Below, piece by piece: positions 50,501-61,722 of a DNA stretch of 64,000 nucleotides. Source of the stretch: Porphyra umbilicalis (Eukaryota > Rhodophyta > Bangiophyceae > Bangiales > Bangiaceae); the NCBI GenBank assembly GCA_002049455.2, contig KV918785.1, positions 62,001 to 126,000 of the forward strand, written 5' to 3'. The translations under genes were made by a program, and so were the position numbers. The notes below the pieces were generated by a model that worked only from the letters and a program-made list of their open reading frames with translations, ran no database searches and was not told the origin of the DNA. Numbering within the stretch: the first letter of the stretch is position 1; every line of letters starts with the position of its first letter.

Positions 50501-53500
50501 ATATCACATTGCACTACGACGGGGGCTACATGGCTTGCAGCATACTTCACTGTACAGTACTGTAATGCACCAGCCGACAATGAATGAGCTCTGAGCCGTC
50601 TACATTTCTACGCAATTGTCCAAGCCGTCTGGTCGCGGTCGACTGCGTGACCAGTCACGCAATACCTACATGTCGGATAGGCAACGGCAGACTGCACGTG
50701 CGCTGCCATACTCCGGGCGCATCCAGGGGCCAGGCAAAAACGTAAAACTGACGTCCTGGACAAAGCTGACACCGGCGCCGCGGGTCCTGCTCGACAAGCA
50801 CTCTCGACGACGACAGGGAGGCTGGCAGGGGCGCGCCACGCCGCGGGTCCCGGCAGCAAACGCCTGTGGCGTGCGCCGGCAGCGCTGGCAAGGAGGCCCG
50901 CAAACGAGCTGTTCTCGTCTGTGGGCCGCTCGACACTGCTGCGCTTTTGATGGGTGACGGGCAACGAGCTCGCGGCTGCCGCCCCGTACAAGGCGGCATA
51001 CAGAGATTAGTGGCCGTGCGGTGGCGGCGGGGGCTCGTGTGCCGTGTCCTCCATTTGGAATGCACCGTGCAGCCAGGCGATCCATCAACGATTCTGCTGC
51101 CATTGGCGAATGGGTGCCATTGGCCAAGAGACCCGGTGGGCCCCTCATCGACTTGATCGTGTGCCATGTGCAACCCTGACAGGCAACGCACTCTTCCGGA
51201 CCATTCATGCGGTGATCACATGGACAGCAGACAAATCAGTCACGACCTCTCCTCACCGCCGTGCTTTGTTGTGACGCGTCTCACAGAGCAGGGGCATCCG
51301 GCCATTGGCGCTAGGCTTGCACGGAGCGGGGCTAGCCAACGGCAGCGACCTGTACCTGACACGAGGTGGTACGCCCCGTGGCAGGAGAGATGTGTGACGC
51401 CACGCCGCATCTCTGTGGGGTCAACGGTCGGTCAGAACGGTTGAAAGCCAGCTTTTGGCCACACATGTACAAAAGTGGCCACTGTGCTCGGCTCTCGGAT
51501 CACGAACGGTTGTCGCAAGGCCGGCAGCTGTGGGCCACCTGCGGAAGCCTAACAAAGCTGGTAGCGGAAAGCAATATGGCTGGCGCCTTGTCTCACTCGG
51601 GCGAGGTCCCACGGCCGGACCCAATCTCAGCAGCCACCCGAGCATCAACGGACGACTGACGGGCTTTTACGTATGGGCACCGCGGCAGGTATCTCTTGCG
51701 GACCCCTCCGTTGAGCTTCTGACGTGGCCCGCTCGCTCCTGAAGAAATTTCTCCAGCGCTCCGCACTGACAGTGGGGGGCTGGGGCGCTTCGACAGCCGG
51801 ACGCGAAGTCTGAGCGGAGGGCCTCAAACTGAGAGAGGTGCCGAGCGAACAGACACCACAACCTGCGGCGGTTCGTCTCTTGCAGCCTCGCAGACGAACA
51901 CTGCGGCCATTTGCCTCCATGCCCCGCCTGACAATCTTGTCACCTGGACTCGGGTTTGAAAAGCAAGAAACCCAAAAATGAACGCGTCGCTCAACAGCAC
52001 CTCGCGCGTCGCGTACAGGTGGGCAGCGCGAAGCGGGCACAGGGGGAGGGAGCCCGGTCGATCCTCTGGTCGATGGCGACCGTCTACGTGGCAGGGGTGC
52101 GAGTCCACCCCCGCTCGTGACGACCGGTGCAGCGCCGCCGGGCAGCGGCACACACGGACAACCGACGGGCGCGGGGGCGCGGACACGCACCGGCGCGCCG
52201 CGACTAGTGACCCACAGCCCCCAGATCCGACACGACGGATGGTGGCGGGCGGCCCTCCACGCGGGATTTGCGGGCGGATTGGCGCAGGCGGCTGGCCGCC
52301 TCTAGGTCGGCCCACCGCCACCCTCCCTCGGGGGGACACGCCCCCCTCAAGGTGGGTGCCTGGTCCGGTCGCAACGGATGCTCGTACGCGCCGTGGCACG
52401 GGCGCGGGGCGCGCGGGGACAGGCGACGTTGCCAGTCGCCCCCTGCGAGTCCTCCGGCACCCGCCGCCGCGCCGCCCGCGGGCGGAGATGAAGCGAAAGA
52501 CAAGGCGAGATGCGGCGCTCCTGCGCCTCCCGCGTCGGAGCCGTGCGGCCGCCCACAGGCCGTCCCGCGTGCGACTCCCTCGGCGACGGTTGATGGAGGC
52601 TGCCGCTCCCGGGTTTGGGCGACTCGCCGGCGAGCGCGTGGGCGCGCGCGGACAGTCGATTGTCTGATCCCCGGGTCGTGGACACGCTCGCTCGAGGCGG
52701 TCGGAGCGACGGCGGCCGTGGCGCCGCGGACTGGGCCCACCCAGCGCTCGCACAGGGAGTGGCCGTCCGGCCCCGACCCCAGCGAATAGAATCCCGACGA
52801 CGTCTGCGGGTTGGACGGCCGACAGCGACGCGCATGGGATTCCTGGGCGAGGCGCCCCCGCGCGGGGTCCACCTGGCGTTTGGGGGGGCCGGCAGCGGGT
52901 GACCTCCTCCCTCGGCACGCGCTGCGCAGATAACCACGGGGCCGCACGCCCACGCCACAAACGCCACAGACGACCACCGGCGCGCGGTGCTGCCACCGGG
53001 CGGGCGCTCACAGGCAGCGCGCCTTCGATCCGCGCGTGAGTGCGAGGCGCGGCGGGGAGGGGGGGGGCTGAGATGAAAAAACAAGTCTGCCCACGAGCCT
53101 CTGGTCGAGGCCCCCTGTCGGTGGCACGGCCCGCACCCTGGAAAGCAGGGGCGGGAGGACAAGCGCGACCGGCCAGGCGGGATGGCAGATTGGCCCCCCG
53201 TCTCCCTCCCGCCCCGCCGCGCGCGGGTGCCGCCGCCGTCCGGCCGATGCGCGCGCGCGGCCGCGCCCACCGGCGGCCGAGCAGGGAGCGTGGCTGGCGC
53301 CGCTCCGGCCTGGCACGCTCGTGCATTGTCCGCGCGTGCGTTTGGCGCGTTCCCGCCGCCCCTCCCCCCCCCCCCCCTCCCTTCCCGCTGCCTGCGCGGG
53401 CCCTGGGTGGAGGGTGGCACGGCCACACGGCGGCCATCCCTGCCGACGCGACGCCAGGCGCCGCTGCTCTGCCCTTGACGACGCGGGCGCGGCTGCGCCG

Positions 53501-54531
53501 CTTTTGCATCGACGTCGTCGCCGCGCCCCGTCGGTCCCGGGTGGCCAGCCCCGTGCGGCTAATACAGCGCGGTCTGTCACACCCCGGCCACGCGGTCGAC
53601 CTTGACGGTGGTGGGGGAGTGTGTAGTCGGGGCGGCCCCCCCACGCGGGGTCACGCTGCCGTGCGCCGACACGTCTAGGCCGGCGCACATAGGGGACCGC
53701 GCGCGCGCACGCACACGCCGGGAGCTGCCGAGCGGTCTTGAGACCCCCCGCGGTGCTGCCGACGTCAAGCCGCGGCATTGTTGGTCCGTCCCGGTGCGCA
53801 CCCCGACGCGCGTGCCCGTGTTCCCGCCCACGTTGCCCCACCGGACTGCACCAGTGGGGCCGCGCGCCAACCGTCTTCCCCGGCGGGCTCACCGCGCCCG
53901 TTGGAGCAGCGCGCGGGGGGCGCGTCGCGCGGGTGCGTGCGTGCCGCGGCCCTTACGGCGTGGCCGACACTCCGTGGGTCGCCCCATCACCCCCGGTACG
54001 TGGCGCGTGGGTGCCGCGCCCGCGAGCGCCGTCAGCGCTGCCGCCGCAATCCCTTTGGCCGTCCGTCGACCACTTCTTCTTGCTGCGCGTGTGGCCGTGC
54101 TCTTAAAAAAAGAGCTCGGCCGGCGGCGGTGGGGATCGACCAGCCGGTGCGTTGTTGTCATCGGCACGGGTGGCGCGACGCCAACGGGTGCGGGCGCGCC
54201 GCAGCGGCTACCAGCGTGTGCGGGCCACCTCACGTCACGCGCCTGTTAGTCGCCTCTGCCGGGCCGACGTCGGTGTCGGTTGCGTGCTCGTGGCCAACGG
54301 CGGTGCCACGGTCACGGGGGTCGGTCGCCAAAGGGCGCGCGGCTCTAGCCGTCGGCTCCCGCTCGGCGCGGACGGGTGGCCGCGACGCGGTCGTCGATCG
54401 GACCCCGCCCGCCCCGACTCCTTTGCCCGCCCTCCCTCCTCTTATTCTACGCTCCTCCTCCCGCATCGCCCTCGGTTGGGGCCACGCCAAGGTCAAGACG
54501 CGCCCCAGGGCCTACCTTGTATACCGGCATC
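50501..54531. other. Large region without a supported gene
   Basis: 50501-51990 is moderate-GC DNA with short frames only. At 51824-51990 the minus strand reads EVLLSDAFIFGFLAFQTRVQ and on to RQMAAVFVCEAARDEPPQVV, a short coding-like tail. Upstream of it (52000-53640) the same frame stays open for over 500 codons but is Arg/Pro/Gly-rich, as is every other frame there. 53640-54500 is also GC-rich, with CGCGC-type simple repeats. I could not support any gene. Confidence 0.4.
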
Positions 54532-56369
54532 ATGGAGCCATCACACGGGCTGTCGCTGCCGCCCCCCGGCCTCGGACCGCCGGGCGCGTATGGCTCCCTC
54601 CTCCCGCCGGGCGGCGGCGGCATGGGCCTCGGCGGCCCGCCCGGCTTCGGCGGCGGCGGCGGCGGCGGCCACGCGCTCGCCCTCCCCTCTCCCCCCATCG
54701 GCCAAGGCGTCGGGCCGCCGCAGCCGCCGCCAGCGGCGGCGCCCCCCCCGGCCCGCCGGCACCCCCGGCGGGCGGCCCCCCCCCCCCTTTGCGCCCGCTG
54801 TCCCCCCGGCCCGTGGGGCGACCGCTACCTGGAGCTCGTCCTCTACTTTCGGCAACACGGTCACGCGGCCGTCCCCAAAGCCGAAGACGCCCTCGGCCGG
54901 TGGGTCGCGCGCCAGCGGGAGCAGCTCAAAAAGGGCCTCCTCACCCCCGACCGCATCGACCTCCTCAACGCCGTGCACATGATCTGGGACACGAACGAGC
55001 ACCTGTGGGAGCTCCGCTACCGCCAACTCGTCGCGTGGATGGCCGCCAATGACAATAGCTGCTGTGTGCCGATTGCAAGCGGCTGCCTCGGCTCGTGGGT
55101 CGCCAAGCAGCGCCAGTCGCGCGCCAAGAACAAGCTGTCGACGGAGCGCGTCGAGCGGCTCGAGGCGATTGGGTTTGTCTGGGACACGCCCGCCAATGAT
55201 TGGAATGAGCGCTTCCAGGAGCTCATCGCGTGGAAGGCCAAGTATGGGCACACGCGCGTGCCGTTTAACGTTGGCGCGCTCGGGTGGTGGGTCAACTCGC
55301 AGCGGCAGGCGTCGCGGAAGAACAAGCTCCGCACCTCCCGCGGAGACCGCCTCAACGCGATTGGGTTTGCGTGGTATCCGCTGCAGGAGGTGCGCGAGGC
55401 GGGGTTGGGGGGGGGCACCGGCGGCACCGGCGGTGGGGGTGGTGGCGGTGGTGGCGGCGGCGGCGGTGATGACGCCGCCGTCGGCGTCGGCCAAAAGCGC
55501 AAGTTTTCCGCCATGGCCAAGCCGGACGGCGCCTACGCGGCGGCGGGCGCGGGCGACGGCCTGCCAGCCGATTACGGGCCGGCAGCGTTTGACAGGGCGG
55601 CGTTCAATGGCCACGGGGCGGGCGCGGCGGGCGGGTCGACGGCGACGGCGGCGGCCATGCCCTTTGCCGCCACCGACGGCCGCGCGCCGTTTGGTGGCGC
55701 GCCTGCGGAGACGGTGTCCCCCTGGGGCGCGGCCCCGCCGCCGCCGCCGCCGCCGCCCTACTACGAGTCACCCCGGCCGGCGCCGCGGCATCACCTGGCG
55801 CCGCCCCTCGCCGGCTCTGCAGGCGGCGGCGGCGGCGGCGGCAGCGCGCTGCCGGCGTACCGCCTGCCCGGCGCGGTGACGGCGGGTGGCGGCGGTGGCG
55901 CGACCGCCCACACGGCCGCCGACGGCCGCGCCGCTGCCGCCGCCGGCAACCCGTACGCATCTGCCGCCGCGCCGGCAGACGTGTACGGGCTGCCGGCGCC
56001 GACGGCGGGAGGCGTCGGCTTTGGCGCCTTGGACGGCGACCCGCGGGGGGGGCGGTGGGGAGCGGCGGCGGCGTCCCGTCGGGCTTGCCCCGCCTCGCCT
56101 ACCTGCCCCGCGCCGACGGGGGGGCGGTGGCGGCGGCGGCGGCGGCGGCGTCGGCGGCGGTGGCGGTGGCGGCGGGGGGGCGGCCCAGCGCCGCCGCCGC
56201 CTGCCGCCGCCCCCGCCGTCGAGCGGCCGTACCACGTGGCGCCCGACTTTGGCGCCGTCGGCGGCGGGCGGGTGACGCCGTCGGGGCTACCGCCGCTCAG
56301 CTACACGGGCCGCCTGCCGCCGCTGCAGCCGCCCGCGGGTGGGGGCGTCGCGGCAGCAGCCGCTGCCGC

Positions 56370-56400
<31 letters not shown>

Positions 56401-56886
56401 AGCGGCGGCCCGGCGGCGTCACCCCCGTCGGCGGCGGGCACGCCCGCCGGGCGCGCGTCGCCGACATACCTCCTCCCCCTCAACGCCTTTTCAGGCGACT
56501 GGCAGGCGGGCTGGGCGGGCGCCTACGCGGGGCTCCCGTCATCGTCGCCCGTGTCGCCGCCCTATGCCGAGCTGCCGGCCGTCGGCGGAGCGGCGGTAGC
56601 GTCGGCGGTCAGCGCCGGCGCCGGCGGTCGCCCGCCGTCGGCGGGCCCGCTGACGGGCGTCGGGGCGGACGGCGCCGGTGCCGGTGCCGGCGGCGGCGCC
56701 GGCGGCGGAGCGTATGGGGGCGGCGGCGGCGGGATGGCCGCGTCGGCCGGGCGTCCCCTGTCGGGGGCGCCCGCCGCGCCGCCGGCTGTGTCGCCGTGGG
56801 CCACCCTCCCAGACGTGGGCGCGCCGTCGGGGCTGGGCGGGGGGGCACCGGGCGGCCCGTGGGTGGGCCCCCCCTTTTACGCGTGA
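54532..56886 (+). CDS. Protein with three helicase-associated (HA) domains
   Basis: Intronless, 784 residues from the ATG at 54532. Three ~60-residue HA domains are in tandem at ~95-153, 159-217 and 224-282, each with the W-x-x-x-(Y/F)-x-x-L ... G-x-V-P ... LGxWVxxQR ... R-x-x-x-L-x-x-x-x-F-x-W pattern (for example GHTRVPFNVGALGWWVNSQR). No helicase motor is present. HA domains are presumed nucleic-acid binding and occur as free-standing arrays in algae. The ~90-residue N-terminus and ~500-residue C-terminus are Gly/Pro/Ala-rich; a short basic QKRKFS near 320 may help nuclear import. At 56045-56180 the frame reads Arg-rich, while the neighbouring frame gives normal GVPSGLPRLAYLPRADGG, so two compensating indels at G-runs are likely. 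Confidence 0.85.
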
Positions 56887-56913
56887 GGTGCAGCGCGCCG
56901 CGGGCGGCAGAGC

Positions 56914-57179
56914 GCGCGCACCTACACGCACGGGCGCACGTGCGGTCGCATACGTGCGCGTGCACGCGCGTCAACGCGTGTACGCGGCCGCGTTCCGCCG
57001 CCCCTCTTGTTTCTCTCTTGACTGTTTTTTTTTCTAGTGCATAGCTGCGCGCGTGCACGCGCGGGCGCACGAGCGGTCGCAAGTGTGCACGTGCACGCGC
57101 GTCCACACGTGCACGCGGGCGCGCTCCGCCGTCCCTGTCGTTTCTCTCTTGATGGTTCTTTTTTTCTAGCACATACCTG
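56914..57179. repeat. 132-bp tandem repeat, two copies, alternating purine-pyrimidine core
   Basis: Two ~132-bp units (56914-57047 and 57048-57179) directly follow the HA-domain gene. Each starts with a GCGCGTGCACGCGCG-type alternating purine-pyrimidine stretch and ends in GTTTCTCTCTTGA, a T-run and CTAG(T/C)(G/A)CATA. The first part is a candidate for Z-DNA; the T-rich end may lie in the 3' UTR. Confidence 0.85.
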
Positions 57180-58352
57180 CGCGCGCTTGTAAATGGATCC
57201 CCTTGAAGCTGGAGGCGTCGGAATGCGCTGCGTGGCGCGGTGGCCGCCGGGGCGCGCCGCGGTGGTGGCGGCGACGGCGACGCGGCGGGCGGCGGGCGGC
57301 GGGCGGCGGGCGGCGGGCGGGGCGGCTAGGGGTGTTTCTCCGCGAGTGGGACGTCGGCGGCTGCACCGCCAGGAGCCGCCGTCGAGCGGCGGCAACGGGG
57401 AGGCGGGGCGCCACGCCGCGCCGGGCGGCAACCGGGGGCACTGACGGCGCCCGCGCAGTGGTGGTTAAATATCGTGTGTTCACGCGCAAACGTGTAATTC
57501 TTGTAAAAAGCTGCCTAAAAAGCTGGCGGACCCGCCTGGATGGCGCCGGAAAGGGCGATTTTGCCCACAACAATTTGCGCAGCGGCACCTGCTGAATCAT
57601 GTAGACCCCCCTGAAAACATTCTCTTCGCGACGCCTCGCTGACGCCGTTTTGAGTTGGGGCGTTAGGGGCGCACGACGCCCAAATGACGCCCTGGTGACG
57701 CCCTTAACGACGCCCTTGACGAAGCCCCGGGCGTTATGAGCAACCCTACACCCGCACATGGCCGTTGAGGAGATGGAAATAGCTTGGCATGGCGTCGGAC
57801 ACTAGGAGGCTACCGTAGGACCGATCGCTGTTTGCGGTGCCGCAGCGACGTCTGACGCCGTCCGACGATCTTAAGATGTATTAATAACACGGTTGTCTTC
57901 ATCTTCGACAAGTATCCAAAATCGACCCTGAGAAGACCTTGCTCCCACTGACCTGCTACTCAAAATATTTGATAAGAATATATATCATCGGTCCTGATAA
58001 AAATCGGTGAGTGTTGATTAAATCAATAAAATTCGCTCCATTTGGTTAAAAATCGACAGGTGATTTAAATCACAAAAAAATCGGGCCCACTTTTGATTTA
58101 ATCACACCTCTGCTGATGTCGCGACGCGCAGGGAAGCGGCGACCGGGCTAAGGGAAGGCTATGGCCGTGCTCAGTGCCTCGAGACGGTTCGCATGGTGTA
58201 AAGTTGACAAACCGGAAGACGCGCTCTTTCCAGTCTTGACACAAAAATGACATAAGAAAGAAAATATGGGTGCCACTTGACCCATATTGCGAATATTGAG
58301 GGTGCTACTTGGGGCGTCGTGAGGGCGTTTTGGCTGTCTAATGGGGCGTCAG
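57180..58352. other. Intergenic DNA with GGGCGT clusters and an AT-rich island
   Basis: 57650-57748 carries ACGCCC/GGGCGT clusters and ends GAGCAACCCTACAC, matching the right terminus of the 780-bp element; 58300-58352 has a related cluster in the opposite sense. In between, 57880-58115 is unusually AT-rich, with a perfect GTGATTTAAATCAC palindrome (58060-58073) and flanking GATTAAATCAA / TTGATTTAATC inverted copies. This may be a second, older element of the same family with an AT-rich insert. No gene. Confidence 0.45.
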
Positions 58353-58355
58353 TAA

Positions 58356-58390
58356 GAGCACGTCTATCGGTGCGCCATCCCGCCATCGCC
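58356..58390 (+). mobile_element. Candidate left terminus of a PIF/Harbinger element
   Basis: GAGCACGTCTATCGGTGCGC follows a TAA trinucleotide (58353-58355), the target usually duplicated by PIF/Harbinger elements. The sequence resembles the GAGCA(T/C)-type termini common in this superfamily. A partly similar inverted copy, GGCATCTCTATCGGCGG, lies at about 58430. The right end was not found and may lie beyond the window. Confidence 0.35.
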
Positions 58391-58839
58391 AAAAAGCCAT
58401 CTGTTTGGCATTTTGGGGATGGCGCGGAAGAGGCATCTCTATCGGCGGCTCGACGAACTCCCCCGAATATCAGGCATAAGTGTTCCGCTGCGAGATAAAG
58501 TACCAAGACCTTCGTCGCTGTCTCCTAGAAGAGTGTGGAAGCCTCGCATTTCGAGAGCGCAGCACGGGCCTGAGAGGCACCCCACCTGGCACAGCGTCTG
58601 GGCACACCTCTGCCTGTCCCCCCTTCATTTCGCACACGGCACACAGTACGGCAGCGCAGCTGGGTGCGGCGTGTGCACCTCCGGTGCCACACACCGTGTG
58701 TCCACACGGTGTGCGTGCGATTGCGATTCACACCTGTTCTCCCGACCACAGCCACCACTGGTCGCCACCTCCCACCACACACAGGTACACGCAGACCTGG
58801 CTGAACGCTGCCACCGCCCTGGTGGTTTCCACCCCCCTC

Positions 58840-59440
58840 CCCGACGCTGCACATCTCCCCGACGCCACACATCTCCCCGACGCCGGCCACATCCCCAACG
58901 CCGGCCACCTCCCCCGCGCCGACCACCGCCCGTGTTGCGCTACGCTCCGTGTTGGCAGCCACCTCTTGTGTCGGTGCGACCTCCCCGTCGGCGGCCACCT
59001 CGTTGGCTGCTGCCACGTCTCCCTCCGCAGCCACCTCCCCAGGGGTGTCTCTACCCCCGAGGGCTGTCACCTCCCCGTCGACGGGGATCTCCTCTGTCGC
59101 TGCTGCCCCCCCGGCGCCGGTCACGTCCCCGACGCCGGCCACCACCCCGACGGTGGCCACGCCTTCAAAGGTGGTCACCTCCCTGACGCCGACCACTGCC
59201 CTTTTTGCTGCCACGCCCTCGACGGTGGCCGCCTCCCCGACGCCGACCACCGCCCTTTTTGCTGCCACCCCGGAGTCGGCGGCCACCTCCGTGACTGCTG
59301 TCACCCCCGCGACGGCCGTCACGTCCCCAACGGTGGCCACCTCCCTGATTGCGGCGTCTTCATCGACAGCTGTCACGCGCACGACGGCGGCCGCCTCCCT
59401 AGTTGCTGCCACCCCTCACCCGCTCGTTTACCCGTGTTGT
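58840..59440. repeat. Degenerate 18-bp repeat array
   Basis: Units built on CACCTCCCCGACGCCG(A/G)CCAC recur with ~18-bp spacing, including a clear 54-bp duplication around 59180-59270 (containing CCCTTTTTGCTGCCAC). The array is open on both strands: plus gives GGHLPDADH-like or ATSPTPTTA-like repeats, minus gives VAGVGDVAGVGE-like repeats. It could encode a repetitive wall protein or be non-coding DNA within the transposon. I cannot decide, so no CDS is called. Confidence 0.6.
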
Positions 59441-60333
59441 CCGTTCACCGGCTTTCGCGGACCCCACCCGTCGTTGACTGTGGCGTGCGGTTTCCGGTTC
59501 GACCCTGCCCCTGCCGCCACTGTCTCCAGGACGTCGCCAGCCACACCGCCCACAGCTTGCGTTGCGCTAATAGTACGTTTTTTGACTGCCAAGACTGCCC
59601 ACAACTTGCTTGCTTTGCCTTTTCACTTTCCGTCCTGTGCACCGTGTGTGACTCGTGTCGAAGGCGAGTGTGTTCAACTAGTTTCTACTCTCTTTTTCTC
59701 AGTCCTATAGCTAACCTGCTGCCAATACTCTCGGTTGATCATTCTGTGGCTCGCCTCCCAACCATGTACCTGCCATCTTTTTTGTTTGCTTGATCATTGA
59801 CGTTTGTTGTGCCTGTCTCTTTGACACATTCTCTCTTGACCTAGAACAATTGCACACCCATAGGTATTGCCACTCCAGCTTATTGGGCTCGCTGCGCAAG
59901 TCCGCTGATGCCTCTTTCTTAATACTGTGGTCCCCCGTCGTGCTTCTAGCTGTCCAGTCCGCACGGCCGCTGCCCCGTGGGCGCGTAGATCAACCGGCCG
60001 CTGCTACGCCCTCCCCGCCGCTGCCCCGCCCTCTCCGCCGCTGCCCCGCCCTCTCCGCCGCTGTTCCTCACAATCTGGCGCTGCTGTGCCATCTCCGGGA
60101 CTGCCGTGCTCCGACCGGTACTGCACGGCAGTGTCGCACACTTCACGCCTCCTCCGTGCCTTCACCACCACTGCCGCGCCCTCGTTGCGTGTCCGGCCCC
60201 CGTCTTGCCGACGCCGTACCTTACTCGTCTGTGCGGCACCCCCCCCCCCCCGCCTTTGCTGCACGCTCCGCGTCGGCGCTGTGCCTTACTCAAGCGTGTA
60301 CCCCACCCGCCACGTGGCCTGTCGTTTCTAAAT
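59441..60333. other. Region upstream of the second transposase
   Basis: Moderate-GC and T-rich at 59560-59900, then CCGC-rich. At 59997-60065 a 20-bp unit (GCTGCCCCGCCCTCTCCGCC) occurs about three times in tandem. A 16-base C-run lies at 60238-60253. No gene seen before the ATG at 60334. Confidence 0.5.
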
Positions 60334-61722
60334 ATGGATATTGACGACATTGTGGACGACCTTCTTGAAGGTGGGGGAGACGAGGGCGCTGTAGCAGGTA
60401 TTTGCGCCGCTGCGGCTGAGGCGGCCGCTGTGTGTGTGATGGGGGATGATGCAGAGGATGCGCGAGGGTGGGGCGGACGCGCGCCCGGGTCGAGGACGCT
60501 AAAGCGCGGTGACTGCATGTGGTTTGCCCAGTACTTGGCGCCGGTGCCTGTCTACTCTTCTCGGCATTTTAGGAAGCGCTTTCGGGTCCCTCTGACTCTC
60601 TACAGAGTTTTAGAGGCTGAGCTCCCTGCGGTCGAGCTAACCCTGTTGCAGAGGACGGACTGCACAGGGCGCCAAGGGCACCCGGTGTTCGTCAAGATTC
60701 TTAACAGCCTGCGGCGGCTGGGCAACGGGGCGTCCTTCGAGGACCTTGACGACCAGGCCCACATGAGCGTGGAGTCTCAGCGGCAGGCCTTCATGGCTTT
60801 TCTACGCGCTGTGCGGACGCGGTTTGGGCCCCGGTTCCTAAACCAGGAGCCCACCGTTGCGGAGCTGCAGACCATATCGGACCGCTATGCAGCCCGCGGC
60901 TTTCCAGGGTGTATCGGCTGTGTGGACTGTATGAAGCTGATATGGAAGAACTGCCCTCGTGCTCTGAAGGGGCAGTACCATAACCCGAAAGACTCGAAGC
61001 TGGCAGTTCTGTCTTGCGAGGCCGTTGTGGACAGTGACCTCTACTGCTGGCACTGGTTTGCCGGGCGTCCCGGGACGAACAACGATCGGACGGTGCTTGA
61101 CAACAGCCCGTTTTTCCTCGACGTGCTCGCGGGCCGTCGGCAGATGCACCTCCCCGGTGGCTATGAGTTGAACGGACAGCAGAGAGACTGGCTCCTGTAC
61201 CTTCTTGGGGACGGGGCTTACCCTCGCTGGGCCATCTTCTTTCTCCCGAACCACGCGGCGGCAACTGAGAAGGAGAAACACGTGGCTATGTGCCAGACAA
61301 GCGTGCGTAAGGACGTGGAGCGCTTTTTTGGGTGCCTTCAGGGCCGTTTCAAGATCCTGCGCGGGGAGAGACACGAGTGGAGCGACGAGACCCTGCTGCT
61401 GATTGCGCAGGTGTGCATAATCCTGCACAACATGATTGTCTTCATGCGGAAGAGCCGGGCGCTGGACGGTGAGGCGGCAGACGACCACGACCATCCTCCG
61501 ATTGATCTCGTGGCGGAGTTTGACGAGCCTGATGGTGATGGTCCGGGCGCCCCGGGCGCCCCGGGTGCCCCAGGGGCCGCAGATGAACAGCCGGGACCCC
61601 CGGCACCCGCTCCTTTGCACGCTCTGCTTGGTAGCTATGACGCTGTCATGAGTGAGGATGGGCACATGGCTCTGAGGGGCGCTTTGTCGGACCATCTGTG
61701 GAACCTTCGCGGTGAGAACTAG
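60334..61722 (+). CDS. PIF-like transposase, plant-transposon-protein type
   Basis: Intronless, 462 residues from the ATG at 60334 (MDIDDIVDDLLEGG). Residues ~60-185 hold the N-terminal helical part (FRKRFRVPLTLYRVLEAEL). The DDE nuclease has Asp at about 198 (GCIGCVDCMKLIWKNCP), Asp at about 251 (GRPGTNNDRTVLDNSPFF), LLGDGAYPRWAIF at ~290-302, and Glu at about 329 (VRKDVERFFGCLQGRFKIL). The KGQYHNPKDSKLAVLSCEA block is typical of the plant transposon protein family. The frame is unbroken and all catalytic acids are present, so it may be active. The tail has a short GAPGAP repeat. It is clearly a different lineage from the transposase at 26423-27697. A convergent accessory gene follows at 62747. 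Confidence 0.9.
   Translation: MDIDDIVDDLLEGGGDEGAVAGICAAAAEAAAVCVMGDDAEDARGWGGRAPGSRTLKRGDCMWFAQYLAPVPVYSSRHFRKRFRVPLTLYRVLEAELPAVELTLLQRTDCTGRQGHPVFVKILNSLRRLGNGASFEDLDDQAHMSVESQRQAFMAFLRAVRTRFGPRFLNQEPTVAELQTISDRYAARGFPGCIGCVDCMKLIWKNCPRALKGQYHNPKDSKLAVLSCEAVVDSDLYCWHWFAGRPGTNNDRTVLDNSPFFLDVLAGRRQMHLPGGYELNGQQRDWLLYLLGDGAYPRWAIFFLPNHAAATEKEKHVAMCQTSVRKDVERFFGCLQGRFKILRGERHEWSDETLLLIAQVCIILHNMIVFMRKSRALDGEAADDHDHPPIDLVAEFDEPDGDGPGAPGAPGAPGAADEQPGPPAPAPLHALLGSYDAVMSEDGHMALRGALSDHLWNLRGEN

Noticed and set aside
51824..53644. 606-codon open frame on minus
   Set aside because: Arg/Pro/Gly-rich over most of its length, other frames over the same DNA are equally open, and no domain appears; high GC alone removes stop codons. 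Only the last ~60 codons look coding-like.
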